Below, piece by piece: positions 8,109 through 18,259 of a stretch of 64,000 nucleotides of DNA. The notes beneath the pieces are model-generated. The model was given only the letters and a program-made list of their open reading frames with translations, was not told the DNA's origin and did not search any database. Origin of the DNA: Cyanobacterium sp. Dongsha4 (GTDB lineage Bacteria > Cyanobacteriota > Cyanobacteriia > Cyanobacteriales > Cyanobacteriaceae); NCBI RefSeq assembly GCF_036345015.1, contig NZ_CP084098.1, forward strand, positions 1,129,326 through 1,193,325, in the 5' to 3' direction. The translations under genes and the position numbers were made by a program. Numbering within the stretch: the stretch's first letter is position 1; every line of letters begins with the position of its first letter.

Positions 8109-8822
8109 TTACTTCTGTTTCATCACCATCGAAGGATAAATTATTTCAGACAAGGGTTGATGAGATAAGCAATGCCAATGACAGGTAAATAAATCTGGTT
8201 CTTGTGTACCTATAGATGCGATCGCAGGTGTGGCAGGGAAAGGCCAAAGACGGTCAAAAATTATCTGTTGCTCTAATAAACGAAATTGCAATAGGTAAAC
8301 AGAGGGAATTGCTTCGATAGAATCTAATAAATTATCAGCTAAATGACACAGTTTTCGGAAAATATCTGGAGATAAATTACAAGGTTGCTGATAGTCGTTA
8401 GGAATCATTCCTTCACTAATTACTGAACCATAAATCAATTTTTCATGGGTAAAAATAATAGGCAACCATAAATCCCCTAAATATTGATTATCTTGACTGG
8501 TGTGATAACCAAAATTCTTTTCTACCCATTGTCGTCTTTTTTCTAATTCACGACAAGCAAAATAAATCTTCTGTGCTGGAAAAACAAACCAATCGGGTAA
8601 TTTAATCGTCAAAGGACAATATACTAAGTTAGATGAAGGGGATGATAACTGTAGAGATTTTGACCACAAATCGGCACCACTAACAATCTCAATTTCTGAA
8701 TGGGAATTAGACTTTTTCACCCCTCTCGCTAAAGCTCTAGCCATCCTCTCCGCCACAGGGGCATTAGGACTAATTTTACCTCCTTCCACTTGAGCATTGA
8801 CGATAATGATAACTTTTGACAT
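8109..8822 (-). CDS. Conserved cyanobacterial protein of unknown function
   Basis: A 237-residue soluble protein I do not recognise. It starts with a short beta strand and charged helix (MSKVIIIVNAQVEGGKISPN, then MARALARGV) that recall a Rossmann-like first strand. A region rich in Trp, Phe and Pro follows (LPDWFVFPAQKIYFA, LGDLWLPIIF). There is no signal peptide, membrane helix or clear catalytic motif. It is downstream, on the same strand, of the MASE1 kinase with a 93-bp gap, so co-transcription is possible but not indicated. Confidence 0.6.
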   Translation of the reverse strand: MSKVIIIVNAQVEGGKISPNAPVAERMARALARGVKKSNSHSEIEIVSGADLWSKSLQLSSPSSNLVYCPLTIKLPDWFVFPAQKIYFACRELEKRRQWVEKNFGYHTSQDNQYLGDLWLPIIFTHEKLIYGSVISEGMIPNDYQQPCNLSPDIFRKLCHLADNLLDSIEAIPSVYLLQFRLLEQQIIFDRLWPFPATPAIASIGTQEPDLFTCHWHCLSHQPLSEIIYPSMVMKQK

Positions 8823-8915
8823 TCTTTAACTGATGTAGTTCTATACTTTATTATCTCAGTAACGGTAACTTAATTCTTGATTTAACTTGAACTTCTTAGT
8901 ATTTTTTCATTATTT

Positions 8916-11114
8916 TTAACCTCGCCATTGATAATAACTTTTCAGGGCATTGCAAATATCCTCTATTTTTACTGGTTTAGAAATATAATCATTCATTCCC
9001 ACTGCTAAACATTTTTCTTTATCCCCTTCCATAGCATTTGCTGTCATCGCAATAATATAGGGTGATTGTTTTATTGTACATTTCTCTCGTATTTTTTGGG
9101 TGGCAGTTATTCCATCTAAAATGGGCATTTGCACATCCATAAAAATTATCTCATATTTTATCTCATTTAATCTATCTAATACTTCCTGTCCATTGTTTAC
9201 TAAATCTATTTTATAACCTAATTTTGACAAAATTTTTACAGTTATTTTTTGAATGACAAGATTATCTTCTGCTAACAAAATTTTTATATTCTTTTTAAAT
9301 TGCTCAAGGTTAGACGGCGGTGAATAAATCTTTTCATCAGTTTTGAGAATCTCATTTTTTTCTGCTATAACTTCTAAGCTAATAGAAAAAAGACTGCCCT
9401 GATTTAAGGTACTTTTAACTTCGATTTTACCCCCCATCATTTGAATCAATTTTTGACTGATTGCTAATCCTAAACCTGTGCCTTGAGAATGTAAACGAGT
9501 TGATTCTACCTGCTCAAATGCCATGAAAATTTTTTCTAATTTGTCTGAAGGAATACCCAAGCCTGTATCCTCAACGACAAAATTTAATTCAACTTTATTT
9601 TCAGAGATTGGAATGGCAATAGTTTTAAAAATAATCTTTCCTTGAGGGGTAAATTTAACAGCATTCCCTAAAATATTAATTAGTATTTGTCTTAATCTTT
9701 TTTCATCTATTTTGATAGTAACAGGTAAAAAATGACTGTGTTCAATAATAAAATCTAACTTTTTCTTTTGGGCGGCTACTTTAAACATTCCTTCTAGTAA
9801 AGTAAGAAAATCCTTAAAATTTACTAATTTTTCTTCTAAAAATAGTTTCCCTGCTTCGATTTTTGATAAGTCTAAAATGTCATTAATTAATGTTAATAAA
9901 TGTTCTCCCGATTCGTGAATTACCCTTAAATCATGTCTTTGTTTTTCTGTTAAAGCTGTTATGTTATCGAATATTTGTGTTGTTCCTAGAATAATATTTA
10001 AAGGTGTTCTTAATTCATGGCTCATATTGGTTAGAAAATTACTTTTCGCTAGGTTAGCAACCTCTGCTTCTCGCTTGGTTTTCTCTAATTCAATATTTTT
10101 TTCAATTAAATAATTCCTAGATAATTTTAATTCTTGCAGGGTTTTATCTCTTTCGTGTAGTAAAGCAATAATTAATAAATTAACACAAGCCATTACCGTA
10201 ATAAAAATTTGTAAGTCAACAAGGGCTTGTTCTTTATTTACACCATCTAAAATAGAGATATTAATGATAGTTTTATTGATACATAAAATTGAAATTAACG
10301 CACTAAAATGGTTGGCAATTAAAGCCTTAAATCTAAAAGTACACCAGACTAATGGAAGTAATAAAAAATATTTTAAATGTAAAGAATAGTCAAAGGTAAA
10401 ATAAACAAAAATAATAGTTATAGAAACAAAAAATATAAGTTCTTTTGTGTTGTTTATATCATTATAAATTAAACTATTTAATTTTCTTTTAAAAGAAGTA
10501 AAATTTTTAATGTGATTAAAATATAGCCAGTCTTTCCAAGTAAAAAATAAAGGGGTTATGAGCAGAATTGCTGTAATATTAGAAATCCACCACGTAAACC
10601 ATGAAGAAACTATCAAGTCTGAACTAATTTTTCCTTGTGAAAATAAAATACTAATACCAAAAGTTGCATTTAATATTGGTGCTAATAAAGCAGAAAAAAA
10701 GATAAATTTTCCTACTCTTTGTAGATTTTGTAAAGGAGATTCTTTGCGATTGCCATGGCGAAGATAATAAGCAGATACACCAGTACCAAACATTGTTCCC
10801 AATGCCATAATACTAATAGCGATAGTATAAGATATAACAGACCAAAAATTATTAAGGTTAGAAAATGCCCAAAAATTGGCTAAAAATGAACCTAAAAACA
10901 CACTAGGTAAAACTTTATAACCCCATAAATAGACAAAAGCAACGGCAAAGCCATCGGGAAACCAAACAGGGGTAACGGAATCGGGAGTCGATGCTAACCA
11001 ACGACATAACAGGGAAATAGCATAATATAGTAGGGCGAAGAGAAGTAAGACAAAAGGATTGCCTATTTTTCTAATCTCAAAACCATTGATGAGGTTTTTT
11101 GCTTTAAATATCAT
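8916..11114 (-). CDS. MASE1 hybrid sensor histidine kinase with receiver
   Basis: A 732-residue membrane sensor. The N-terminal 320 residues hold eight or more membrane helices of MASE1 type (conserved DSVTPVWFPDGFAVAF near residue 45). A short coiled coil then leads to the HisKA domain with the phospho-acceptor in HELRTPLNIILG. The HATPase domain shows N (ILINILGNAVKFTPQG), G1 (VEDTGLGIPSDK) and G2 (HSQGTGLGLAI) boxes. A C-terminal receiver follows with LLAEDN, the phospho-acceptor Asp in IIFMDVQMP and the Lys in YISKPVK. It has no Hpt domain and no cognate regulator beside it. The ligand of MASE1 is generally unknown. Confidence 0.92.
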   Translation of the reverse strand: MIFKAKNLINGFEIRKIGNPFVLLLFALLYYAISLLCRWLASTPDSVTPVWFPDGFAVAFVYLWGYKVLPSVFLGSFLANFWAFSNLNNFWSVISYTIAISIMALGTMFGTGVSAYYLRHGNRKESPLQNLQRVGKFIFFSALLAPILNATFGISILFSQGKISSDLIVSSWFTWWISNITAILLITPLFFTWKDWLYFNHIKNFTSFKRKLNSLIYNDINNTKELIFFVSITIIFVYFTFDYSLHLKYFLLLPLVWCTFRFKALIANHFSALISILCINKTIINISILDGVNKEQALVDLQIFITVMACVNLLIIALLHERDKTLQELKLSRNYLIEKNIELEKTKREAEVANLAKSNFLTNMSHELRTPLNIILGTTQIFDNITALTEKQRHDLRVIHESGEHLLTLINDILDLSKIEAGKLFLEEKLVNFKDFLTLLEGMFKVAAQKKKLDFIIEHSHFLPVTIKIDEKRLRQILINILGNAVKFTPQGKIIFKTIAIPISENKVELNFVVEDTGLGIPSDKLEKIFMAFEQVESTRLHSQGTGLGLAISQKLIQMMGGKIEVKSTLNQGSLFSISLEVIAEKNEILKTDEKIYSPPSNLEQFKKNIKILLAEDNLVIQKITVKILSKLGYKIDLVNNGQEVLDRLNEIKYEIIFMDVQMPILDGITATQKIREKCTIKQSPYIIAMTANAMEGDKEKCLAVGMNDYISKPVKIEDICNALKSYYQWRG

Positions 11115-11140
11115 CGTTGATTAGGCATGGTGCTTCAATG

Positions 11141-12295
11141 TTATATAAAACTTAATACCTGTGCTAAGGTATGGGTAAGGTTATTGATACTGTAATAATT
11201 TTCGCATCTCTGACGGGCTAGTTTGCCCCTTTGTTGTGCCTCTTCATAGTCACTGAAAAGAAGACTTATTTGTTGTGCAATTTCTGTGGGAGATTGGGGA
11301 TTGATTAAGTAGCCTGTATCGCTCAAAATGTGGGGAATTTCTCCTACTTTCGTGGCGATTATGGGTTTTGCCATTGCCATTGCTTCAATCAATTCTAAGG
11401 GGCATTTAGCAATATTTGCTGGAAGATTATGGGGGGTTATCATCATTATATGGGAAAGTGCGATCGCATTTTGAATTTGGTCAAAAGATTGAGGTTGTAT
11501 AGTAATTATCCATTTTCCCCATTTTTGCTGTAACTGTTGATAGTAGTCTTTATTTTCTGGATTTCCCCCCACTAAAATTAATCTTAACTGAGGATTATTT
11601 AATTGATCTAAGGCGGTTAGTATATCTTCTATGCCTTGCCCTGTTTTACAAGTGCCTGTTACCATTAAGAGTTTATAGTTATTTAAGCCGTATTTTTCTC
11701 TCAATTCCTCTTCATTAAAATTGTCAGGGTTAAATACTTGAGTATCTCTAACATTAGGTAAATAAGTGCCACCATAACGGTATTCGAGAAACTTACTACT
11801 AACCGTAATGCCACCAACACGATTCATTGCCTTTTCCAACCATTTCAAATAAAGAGGATGCCCCGGTTTTCTCAAATCGCTATTTTGATTAAAAACATCA
11901 TGGAAAATCTGCCCTTGATATTGCCAATCATCTCCGCCCCATTCTCCCATTTCCCAATCATCTAAATCGAGAATTAAAGGCCTTTTCCCTCGCCATGCTT
12001 TTATCAAACCAACTCCAAAACTACTTAATTGCGGTTTAATAACATATAAAATATCTCCGTCAATTTCCCCACTTAAGTCAAACATCGTTTTTACCAAAGA
12101 GGGTAAGGGTTTACCATGAAAATAAGTGATAGGCAAACCATAAGGGGGAGAAGGATAAATTTCATCACCGAAAAGAAAGCCATAGATATTTACCTGATAA
12201 CCTAACTTTTGTAACCCTTGAGAAATAGTGTAACCCCTTGTTGTGCCGTGAAGGGATAAATCGGGTATTAAGACAGAGATTTTTTTTTCACTCAT
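11141..12295 (-). CDS. Glycosyltransferase family 4 (GT-B) protein
   Basis: A 384-residue GT-B fold enzyme that would move a sugar from a nucleotide donor to a cell-surface glycan or lipid. The N-terminal half has ISVLIPDLSLHGTTRGYTIS. The C-terminal donor half has KLLMVTGTCKTGQGIEDILT, LRLILVGGNPEN and the EX7E motif region PLELIEAMAMAKPIIATKVG. It overlaps nothing and lies 26 bp from the hybrid kinase, so the two may share a transcript. Donor and acceptor cannot be told from sequence. Confidence 0.85.
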   Translation of the reverse strand: MSEKKISVLIPDLSLHGTTRGYTISQGLQKLGYQVNIYGFLFGDEIYPSPPYGLPITYFHGKPLPSLVKTMFDLSGEIDGDILYVIKPQLSSFGVGLIKAWRGKRPLILDLDDWEMGEWGGDDWQYQGQIFHDVFNQNSDLRKPGHPLYLKWLEKAMNRVGGITVSSKFLEYRYGGTYLPNVRDTQVFNPDNFNEEELREKYGLNNYKLLMVTGTCKTGQGIEDILTALDQLNNPQLRLILVGGNPENKDYYQQLQQKWGKWIITIQPQSFDQIQNAIALSHIMMITPHNLPANIAKCPLELIEAMAMAKPIIATKVGEIPHILSDTGYLINPQSPTEIAQQISLLFSDYEEAQQRGKLARQRCENYYSINNLTHTLAQVLSFI

Positions 12296-12380
12296 CAGTT
12301 TCAGGTTAAATAAAAAGGTATCAGGAGTCAGAATTTAGGGTGTTAGGGTATTAGATTTAGCCAACCACAAGTATCTTAAA

Positions 12381-13325
12381 TTAATAATTACTGATTACTA
12401 ATTCTCCACCTTTCCATTCTAAACAATCGCTCATTTTTTCTCCATCATGATAGGCGGCAAGTAATATTTCGCTAGTTTTTCCCAATACTATATTACCTGT
12501 GTGAGAAATTGCGATCGCACCTAAGTCTCTTTTATTTTCCAACGCCTCTTTCATGGATTTTCCCATTGCTTCAGTTAAAGACAAACCATCAGTAACACGA
12601 ATAACAATTTTTGCCGCTAAACACTCATCGATAATATCTTCTCCAATACCCGTGCAACTTACCCCTGCATAACTATTGGCATAATTACCCGCAGGCATAG
12701 CCGAATCGCTAACCCTTCCCACCTTTTCTAAACCTTTACCGCCTGTGGAAGTACCTGCACTTATCCTACCATATTGATCTAATGCTACCACCCCAATAGT
12801 ACCCCTACGAGCATTCGAGTTAACTTCTGCTACCACTCCAGCCATTTTCCTTGTAAAATTATCTTTTCTTTCTTCCATCCACTCTTGCAAACGTAAGTCT
12901 GTTAAAGGATCATAAATAGGTAACTGTAATTCTCTGAGTAATTCTGCACTCCCGTAATCTGATAAAACTCTATCTTCTTTATTTTGAAGGATATTCGCTA
13001 AATTAATCGGATTTTTGACCTTAGAAACATTAATTACACCACTAAATCTCTGTCTTTCTCCATCCATTAAAGAAGCACTCATTCTAATTTGTCCATCTGA
13101 TTGTAATACAGAACCTGTACCAGCATTAAAACGGGGGTTATCCTCCAATAGTTGACAACCTTTGATAACTGCTTCTGTGGAACTTTTCCCCTCTAACAAC
13201 AAATTATAAACTTCTGTAACGATACCATAAAGAGATTCTCGTATTGCTGTTAATCCTCCCTCACCCTTTAATGAACTTCCTGCTCCGCCATGTATAATAA
13301 GTTTTGGTTGTACTTTACTGGTCAT
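12381..13325 (-). CDS. iaaA: Isoaspartyl peptidase/L-asparaginase (Ntn hydrolase)
   Basis: A 314-residue plant-type asparaginase that removes isoaspartyl dipeptides and hydrolyses asparagine. It is made as one chain that cuts itself before Thr176 in NARRGTIGVV, which then becomes the catalytic N-terminal Thr of the beta subunit. The N-terminal HGGAGSS and the downstream SAGTSTGG and CTGIGEDI motifs are family features. The length matches family members. Possible roles are degradation of damaged proteins and use of cyanophycin-derived beta-Asp-Arg dipeptides. No cyanophycin gene is in view. Confidence 0.92.
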   Translation of the reverse strand: MTSKVQPKLIIHGGAGSSLKGEGGLTAIRESLYGIVTEVYNLLLEGKSSTEAVIKGCQLLEDNPRFNAGTGSVLQSDGQIRMSASLMDGERQRFSGVINVSKVKNPINLANILQNKEDRVLSDYGSAELLRELQLPIYDPLTDLRLQEWMEERKDNFTRKMAGVVAEVNSNARRGTIGVVALDQYGRISAGTSTGGKGLEKVGRVSDSAMPAGNYANSYAGVSCTGIGEDIIDECLAAKIVIRVTDGLSLTEAMGKSMKEALENKRDLGAIAISHTGNIVLGKTSEILLAAYHDGEKMSDCLEWKGGELVISNY

Positions 13326-13414
13326 AATTATTGTCCACTAATATATATATAAGTCAATCCCTATATTTTACAAATATTTATATTCTCCAGTTATAATCAT
13401 TTAGAGGATTTATT

Positions 13415-13729
13415 GTGATGCACTCTCTCTCGATTCCCACATGGATAGTTCATGTTTCCAGTGTTATTGAATGGATAGCGGCAATTTGGTTTGTATGGCG
13501 TTATGGAGAGGTAAGTGGCGATCGCAGTTGGTATTGGTTAGCATATGGTATGTTACCCGCCCTAATTAGCGCTATGTGTGCTTGTACATGGCATCTATTT
13601 GACAATGCTGAATCTTGGCAATGGTTAGTAACTATTCAGGCTTTAACTACTGTTATCGGCAACATAACTCTTTGTATCGGTGCTTGGAAAATTTGGCAAT
13701 CATCTACAACCAATCAAAAAGAATATTAA
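13415..13729 (+). CDS. Ycf49-like membrane protein (DUF2499)
   Basis: A 104-residue membrane protein with three hydrophobic segments (about residues 12-28, 40-62 and 72-94). It matches the DUF2499/Ycf49 family encoded in cyanobacteria and some plastids (SIPTWIVHVSSVIEWIAAIW near the start; LPALISAMCACTWHLFDN). Function is unknown. It is divergent from iaaA with a 90-bp shared upstream region. Confidence 0.85.
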   Translation: MMHSLSIPTWIVHVSSVIEWIAAIWFVWRYGEVSGDRSWYWLAYGMLPALISAMCACTWHLFDNAESWQWLVTIQALTTVIGNITLCIGAWKIWQSSTTNQKEY

Positions 13730-13864
13730 ACTTCTTACTTTCTGAGAGCAAAAGAAAAAGGAAAGAAAGTTTTTTGAAAACACTCCAATTATGACCTCGC
13801 TCAGTATAATTAAAACCTAAAACCTGCCACCTGATACCTGCATAAATATATCAATTAAATATTA

Positions 13865-14527
13865 TCAAGAAGGAGGAGGAGACCACAAACCGATTTCAAA
13901 TAAGTCTCTAGCCCCTGTATATCCTTGTCCAATAAATAATAGTAAAGCCAAACAATTAAGGATGATGTGAACATTGCGCCACTTTAAAGATTTATCTCGG
14001 TAAATATCATCAATAATTGCTACAGAAAAAATCATTAATAAAGTGACAATTACACCATAATAATAATGTGACCAATACCACTCATTAGTACGGCGAAAAA
14101 TACCATCTTGACAACCTAATATTACTACTCCCATGCCACTCAAAGTCGCAAATACTCCCCGCCATAATTTGTTTCTAGCACGAAATAAAAGGATAAAAGT
14201 AATAATGGTAAAAAGAAAAATAAGAATCAAGAAAATAAATTGAAAAGTATTAGTTGCCCACAGAGTATTCTTAACTATATTTTTAGCAATAATTGGTCTT
14301 GCTAATCCAATTAAACTAACAATAATTACTGCGGTGGATAGCCATTTACCAATTTCCACATGGTTTTTGCCTACAAGGGGAGGAATTTTACTTTTTTCTC
14401 CTGCTTTTATTTGTAGTCTCCTTTGACGAGTTTCCCATGCAAAATAGCAAACTATTCCAATCAGTGGAAAAACACCTATTACCACTAATGTAGGATGAAT
14501 TAAAAGAGTAAATTGTTCTGCTGTCAT
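13865..14527 (-). CDS. DUF4079 membrane protein (1)
   Basis: A 220-residue membrane protein with about five hydrophobic segments. It resembles the DUF4079 family of cyanobacteria and plants, with the marker FRRTNEWYWSHYYYG. A His in IHPTLVV near the N-terminus and others in the helices could be heme ligands, which is a guess. A shorter family member is encoded at 24427-24897, so the window has two. It stands alone, in the same direction as the PPC protein gene. Confidence 0.72.
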   Translation of the reverse strand: MTAEQFTLLIHPTLVVIGVFPLIGIVCYFAWETRQRRLQIKAGEKSKIPPLVGKNHVEIGKWLSTAVIIVSLIGLARPIIAKNIVKNTLWATNTFQFIFLILIFLFTIITFILLFRARNKLWRGVFATLSGMGVVILGCQDGIFRRTNEWYWSHYYYGVIVTLLMIFSVAIIDDIYRDKSLKWRNVHIILNCLALLLFIGQGYTGARDLFEIGLWSPPPS

Positions 14528-14668
14528 GACTTTCTGAGAGTATTAAATTAAGTATGTTCAGAAATAGATAATTTCAGTAAAGCGAAACAACTTTATTCTA
14601 ATAGATGTTTATAAAATTTCTCTGAAAAGAACTATCAGAAATCAATAATTATTTTTACTAACTAATAT

Positions 14669-15193
14669 TTACGGTTTTATCGGTTGTAAACGAGTAACTT
14701 TTAATTGAAAATTACCGTTTCCTGTTTGTCCAAAAGCCCTAACTCTAATAATATACTTTCCTGTTTCCGCAATTCTGGTAAATAATAAAGAATTAGTGCT
14801 ACTGTCTGGGGCATCATCATTTTCTGCGATAGTTGTACCGTCTTCTGACATCAATACAACAATACTATCAAATTCATCAGAAATAAGATCGATCGCAATT
14901 TGGTCGCCTTTTTGTAAAAAAATGTAATAATCTCTAGCAAATCCCCCCTCTCCCGTAGGAATATCATCGGCAGTTAATTGGTCATTGATAGGTTGATTTT
15001 CGGGAATAGGTATGGGATTATAGATTTTAGATTGAGCAGTTTGTAATGTTTCCTCTTCTGCCTTCATAAAGTTACTCTGCTCGTTCACTGAAGATGCGGC
15101 CAAGGTTATCGCATTTTTTCCCCATAAAAATATATTAACAATGGTAAACAGAAAATAAAAGGAAATAACAAAATTTCTATTTTTAAAAATCAT
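14669..15193 (-). CDS. Secreted PPC-domain protein
   Basis: A 174-residue exported protein. An N-terminal hydrophobic stretch (about residues 9-33, ending near LAASS) is a probable signal peptide or anchor. The rest is one bacterial pre-peptidase C-terminal (PPC) beta-sandwich, with FLQKGDQIAIDLISDEFDSI, DGTTIAENDDAPDSSTNS and KYIIRVRAFGQTGNGNFQLK. PPC domains are usually appended to secreted proteases; here it is free-standing. The subtilase gene 1.5 kb away on the same strand is a conceivable partner, but the link is only by position. Confidence 0.8.
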   Translation of the reverse strand: MIFKNRNFVISFYFLFTIVNIFLWGKNAITLAASSVNEQSNFMKAEEETLQTAQSKIYNPIPIPENQPINDQLTADDIPTGEGGFARDYYIFLQKGDQIAIDLISDEFDSIVVLMSEDGTTIAENDDAPDSSTNSLLFTRIAETGKYIIRVRAFGQTGNGNFQLKVTRLQPIKP

Positions 15194-15266
15194 TTTTTTT
15201 GATTAATTATTAACCAGATTTTATTAAAATTAAATGTTTACTTAATCAGGCAATTATTATTTACTT

Positions 15267-16514
15267 CTAGTCAGTATAGGTAGGCATTTCTAAAATAAAT
15301 TGTGTTCCATAGTCAACTTGATTTTCTAACCATTGAAAAGGACTAATTAACTTAATTTTTATATTAATTTTATCAGCTAATTCTTTAACAATAGCTAAAC
15401 CTAAACCAGTGCCAGAGATGTTGCCATTAATTTGACTCCCTCGATAATGTCTTTCAAATATATGTTTTTGGTCTTCTAAAGGAATACCATAGCCTGTATC
15501 CGCAATTTTCACTATGATTTTATCATCTTTGTTTTGTTCAATTTCTATTCTTACTTTACCATTATTAGGAGTATATTTCACGGCATTATCTAGTAAATTA
15601 TTGATTATTTCTCTTAATGCTTTTCTGTTAGTTAGTATAGATTCTCTATTAACATTTATTTTTTCTAAGATTTGAATATTTTTTTCTTCTGCAATAATTC
15701 TGATATTTTCTAAAATTGGCTTAATAATATTAATGATATTTATTACCTCTAAATTTTCTATATTTTCCGTTAAAAAAAAGCTAGTATGAAGAGTATCTAA
15801 AGTTAAAATTTCTTCTTCATTTTTTCCTTGCCACTGTTGACTAAAATCAGCAATTAGTTCCTTGATGCGATCGCTTTCTCGATAAATGCTTTGACTGGTA
15901 CTATAATTAGGATCATCGGCAAAAAGACGCTTAAGTAATAATTTTGCAAAAGTACGAATTGCCGTTAAAGGATTGCGTAACTGATGTAAAAAATCATCTA
16001 AATGATCATTTTCTAGTTGTCTGAATTTTTGCAGTTGACTTAGTTTTTCGGCGGTTATTTGTTGTTTTTGTTCTAAAATACGTGCGATCGCAATTGTGTT
16101 AGTAATTTCTTTAATTTGTAAAATTTCTGTGGGTTGCCAAGGAGAGTTTTTTCTTGTAGTTGCTAATAATCCTAAAACAATATTTTGATAAATTAAGGGT
16201 AAAATAAGTTGATGAGGAGCTTGGGAATTAGGATAATAATTAATTAAAGGCTCACTATTTTTTTTCTCATCTAAAGCATAGGAAAACCCATCTTCCCATG
16301 AATTTTCTTGAAGAGGGGGTAAACTAGGGAAATCCTGAGAAGAAGAATCTGGATAGACTAAAATAGGAATTAACTTGGGCTCTTCTGCTTGGCTATCAGT
16401 TAAATAAATAGCACTTTCTTGAGCAAAAAATTTTGTAAATAAAAGATTTAATTGAGAATGACATAATTGCAGAAATTCATCACTAATTTTAATATTTTCA
16501 TCATCTTTATTCAT
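15267..16514 (-). CDS. GAF-domain sensor histidine kinase
   Basis: A 415-residue soluble kinase. Residues about 10-150 form a GAF-type sensory domain, with no Cys motif indicating a bilin. A helical linker precedes the HisKA domain, whose phospho-His sits in FLHQLRNPLTAIRTF near residue 176. The HATPase domain has N (INNLLDNAVKYTPNNG), G1 (KIADTGYGIPLEDQ) and G2 (ISGTGLGLAIVKE) boxes. There is no membrane segment and no adjacent response regulator, so the partner is unknown. Confidence 0.9.
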   Translation of the reverse strand: MNKDDENIKISDEFLQLCHSQLNLLFTKFFAQESAIYLTDSQAEEPKLIPILVYPDSSSQDFPSLPPLQENSWEDGFSYALDEKKNSEPLINYYPNSQAPHQLILPLIYQNIVLGLLATTRKNSPWQPTEILQIKEITNTIAIARILEQKQQITAEKLSQLQKFRQLENDHLDDFLHQLRNPLTAIRTFAKLLLKRLFADDPNYSTSQSIYRESDRIKELIADFSQQWQGKNEEEILTLDTLHTSFFLTENIENLEVINIINIIKPILENIRIIAEEKNIQILEKINVNRESILTNRKALREIINNLLDNAVKYTPNNGKVRIEIEQNKDDKIIVKIADTGYGIPLEDQKHIFERHYRGSQINGNISGTGLGLAIVKELADKINIKIKLISPFQWLENQVDYGTQFILEMPTYTD

Positions 16515-16672
16515 TATCTTTTGTTTTGTTAAAATCCTAAGTATTTGGTTTTGAAATATGAGAAATTAGGGAGAAACGAGTAATGAGTAGAAATAAGAAG
16601 TTTTTAATTATGAATTATCAACTATTTAACTTTGCCCTGTGCATCGTTGCCCCTTGCCCTTTGCCACCCTTT

Positions 16673-18253
16673 TTATTCACTAATTGAAATACCGTGCCAA
16701 GCAATAGCATAAGGTTGAATTGAATCATTTTCCTTTTCTGTAAATTTTACCCTGATTTTATACTCTCCTGTCACGGGAATAGGGCAAAAAATATGCTCAA
16801 CGCTATCAACTTTACTAATAGATGAACAAACTATTTCCTTTTTTTTATCATTATTAATTAAGTATAAATCTAAATTATTTAAACCCTTATTAATAAAATT
16901 TTCTCCTAAGTCATATCGATCATTTTTATTTTTATCATTTAATTCAATTTTTCGATTCCATGCAACAGTTATACTGATAAAACTTTCTGCTTTTAAAGGA
17001 GTATTAATTATATAATCATGAACTGTATTTTCCGCTATATCATCATAGTTCCACCCCATACTTGGTACTTTTTCCAAATAGTTCCATTTTCTTGCTGATA
17101 ATTGTTGATAAGCTCTCATTGCATTCAAATGACCTGTTCCCATTTCCATATCAAGGGGGATTTCTGGGTTTAAATAAGCATCACTTTCCAACCAAGTACT
17201 ATTTTTTTGAGTTAAAACTGTTCTTGTCATTCCTAATAAATTGCCATCGCCTTTATCTTGCAATTTATCGGCAGAATTGAGCAAAATAGCTTTCATTACC
17301 TCAGCCTGACGATAATCACTATCAAGAAATTTACCTTGGGAAAAAAATCGATTTCCTGCTTCTTGTAATAAAGCAACCGTAGCGGTGACATGAGGTGAGG
17401 CAAAACTACTACCAGATACAGTCTCTATTTTCCCGTCTAAATTATAAACCCGAATGCGATTACCCGGAGCTAGTAAACCTATACTACGGCGATCGCCCAC
17501 ATTAATTTCTTGAGAAATAAGGGCTTTAGCAACGCCCCTTACAGAAACACTAAGATTGGCAAAATCAACCTTACGAAAAACCCCATTTTGACGACGACTA
17601 TAAGCAGTAGTGATACCATTATAATTGTCTGTAGGAATTGGGATACCTCCCATGCCCTGATTACCAGCTACCACATATAAAACATTATGTACCCTTGCAG
17701 ACCAATCAACACATTGAGTAAATAAAGCATTACCATCTAATAAGGGTTTTTCCCTTTCATCCCTCGCCAAAGACTCTCCAAAACTGAGATTAATTGCCTG
17801 AACAGTGTTACCATTCTGAGAAGCAATATTTTGAATTGTCAGACATTCTTCGGGCTGTTTTGCTGTTTTCAAAGATCCGATCGCACCTACATAAAGATTA
17901 GCAGAAGGAGCAACTCCCGGCAACTTTTTACTATTACTAACCATAACCCCAGCCACCATCATGGCATGATTATCGATATGAGTATTAGAAATGGCAGGTT
18001 GATCACGATAAAATAATCGAATAATAGGCAACTTACGATGGAGAGGAGGCAACTTATCCAAACCGAATTTTTTTGGTCTGCCGATTTCCACTTGCCCTAT
18101 ACTAATTTTACGTCCCAACAGATTATAAGGGGCTTCATGTAATCTTCTTGCATCTATACCCTTTTCCGAAAGAGAATCTTCTAAAGCATATCCAGCAAAA
18201 GTACAACTAAACCAAGACAGCCCCGTCAATAAAATTAAATCAAGTCGTTTCAT
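16673..18253 (-). CDS. Subtilase-family (S8) protein with atypical catalytic triad
   Basis: A 526-residue exported protein with signal peptide residues 1-23. The S8 fold is clear: His96 in DNHAMMVAGVM, oxyanion Asn198 in VVAGNQG, and nucleophile Ser283 in GSSFASPH. The strand that normally reads I-D-T-G reads V-E-I-G (residues 55-58), placing Glu56 at the catalytic Asp position. The C-terminal 120 residues are a beta-rich domain like those fused to secreted proteases. It may be a slow or specialised protease, or a binding protein. atx1 lies just upstream with 6 bp between stop and start, so the two may be co-transcribed. Confidence 0.82.
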   Translation of the reverse strand: MKRLDLILLTGLSWFSCTFAGYALEDSLSEKGIDARRLHEAPYNLLGRKISIGQVEIGRPKKFGLDKLPPLHRKLPIIRLFYRDQPAISNTHIDNHAMMVAGVMVSNSKKLPGVAPSANLYVGAIGSLKTAKQPEECLTIQNIASQNGNTVQAINLSFGESLARDEREKPLLDGNALFTQCVDWSARVHNVLYVVAGNQGMGGIPIPTDNYNGITTAYSRRQNGVFRKVDFANLSVSVRGVAKALISQEINVGDRRSIGLLAPGNRIRVYNLDGKIETVSGSSFASPHVTATVALLQEAGNRFFSQGKFLDSDYRQAEVMKAILLNSADKLQDKGDGNLLGMTRTVLTQKNSTWLESDAYLNPEIPLDMEMGTGHLNAMRAYQQLSARKWNYLEKVPSMGWNYDDIAENTVHDYIINTPLKAESFISITVAWNRKIELNDKNKNDRYDLGENFINKGLNNLDLYLINNDKKKEIVCSSISKVDSVEHIFCPIPVTGEYKIRVKFTEKENDSIQPYAIAWHGISISE

Positions 18254-18259
18254 TCAATA

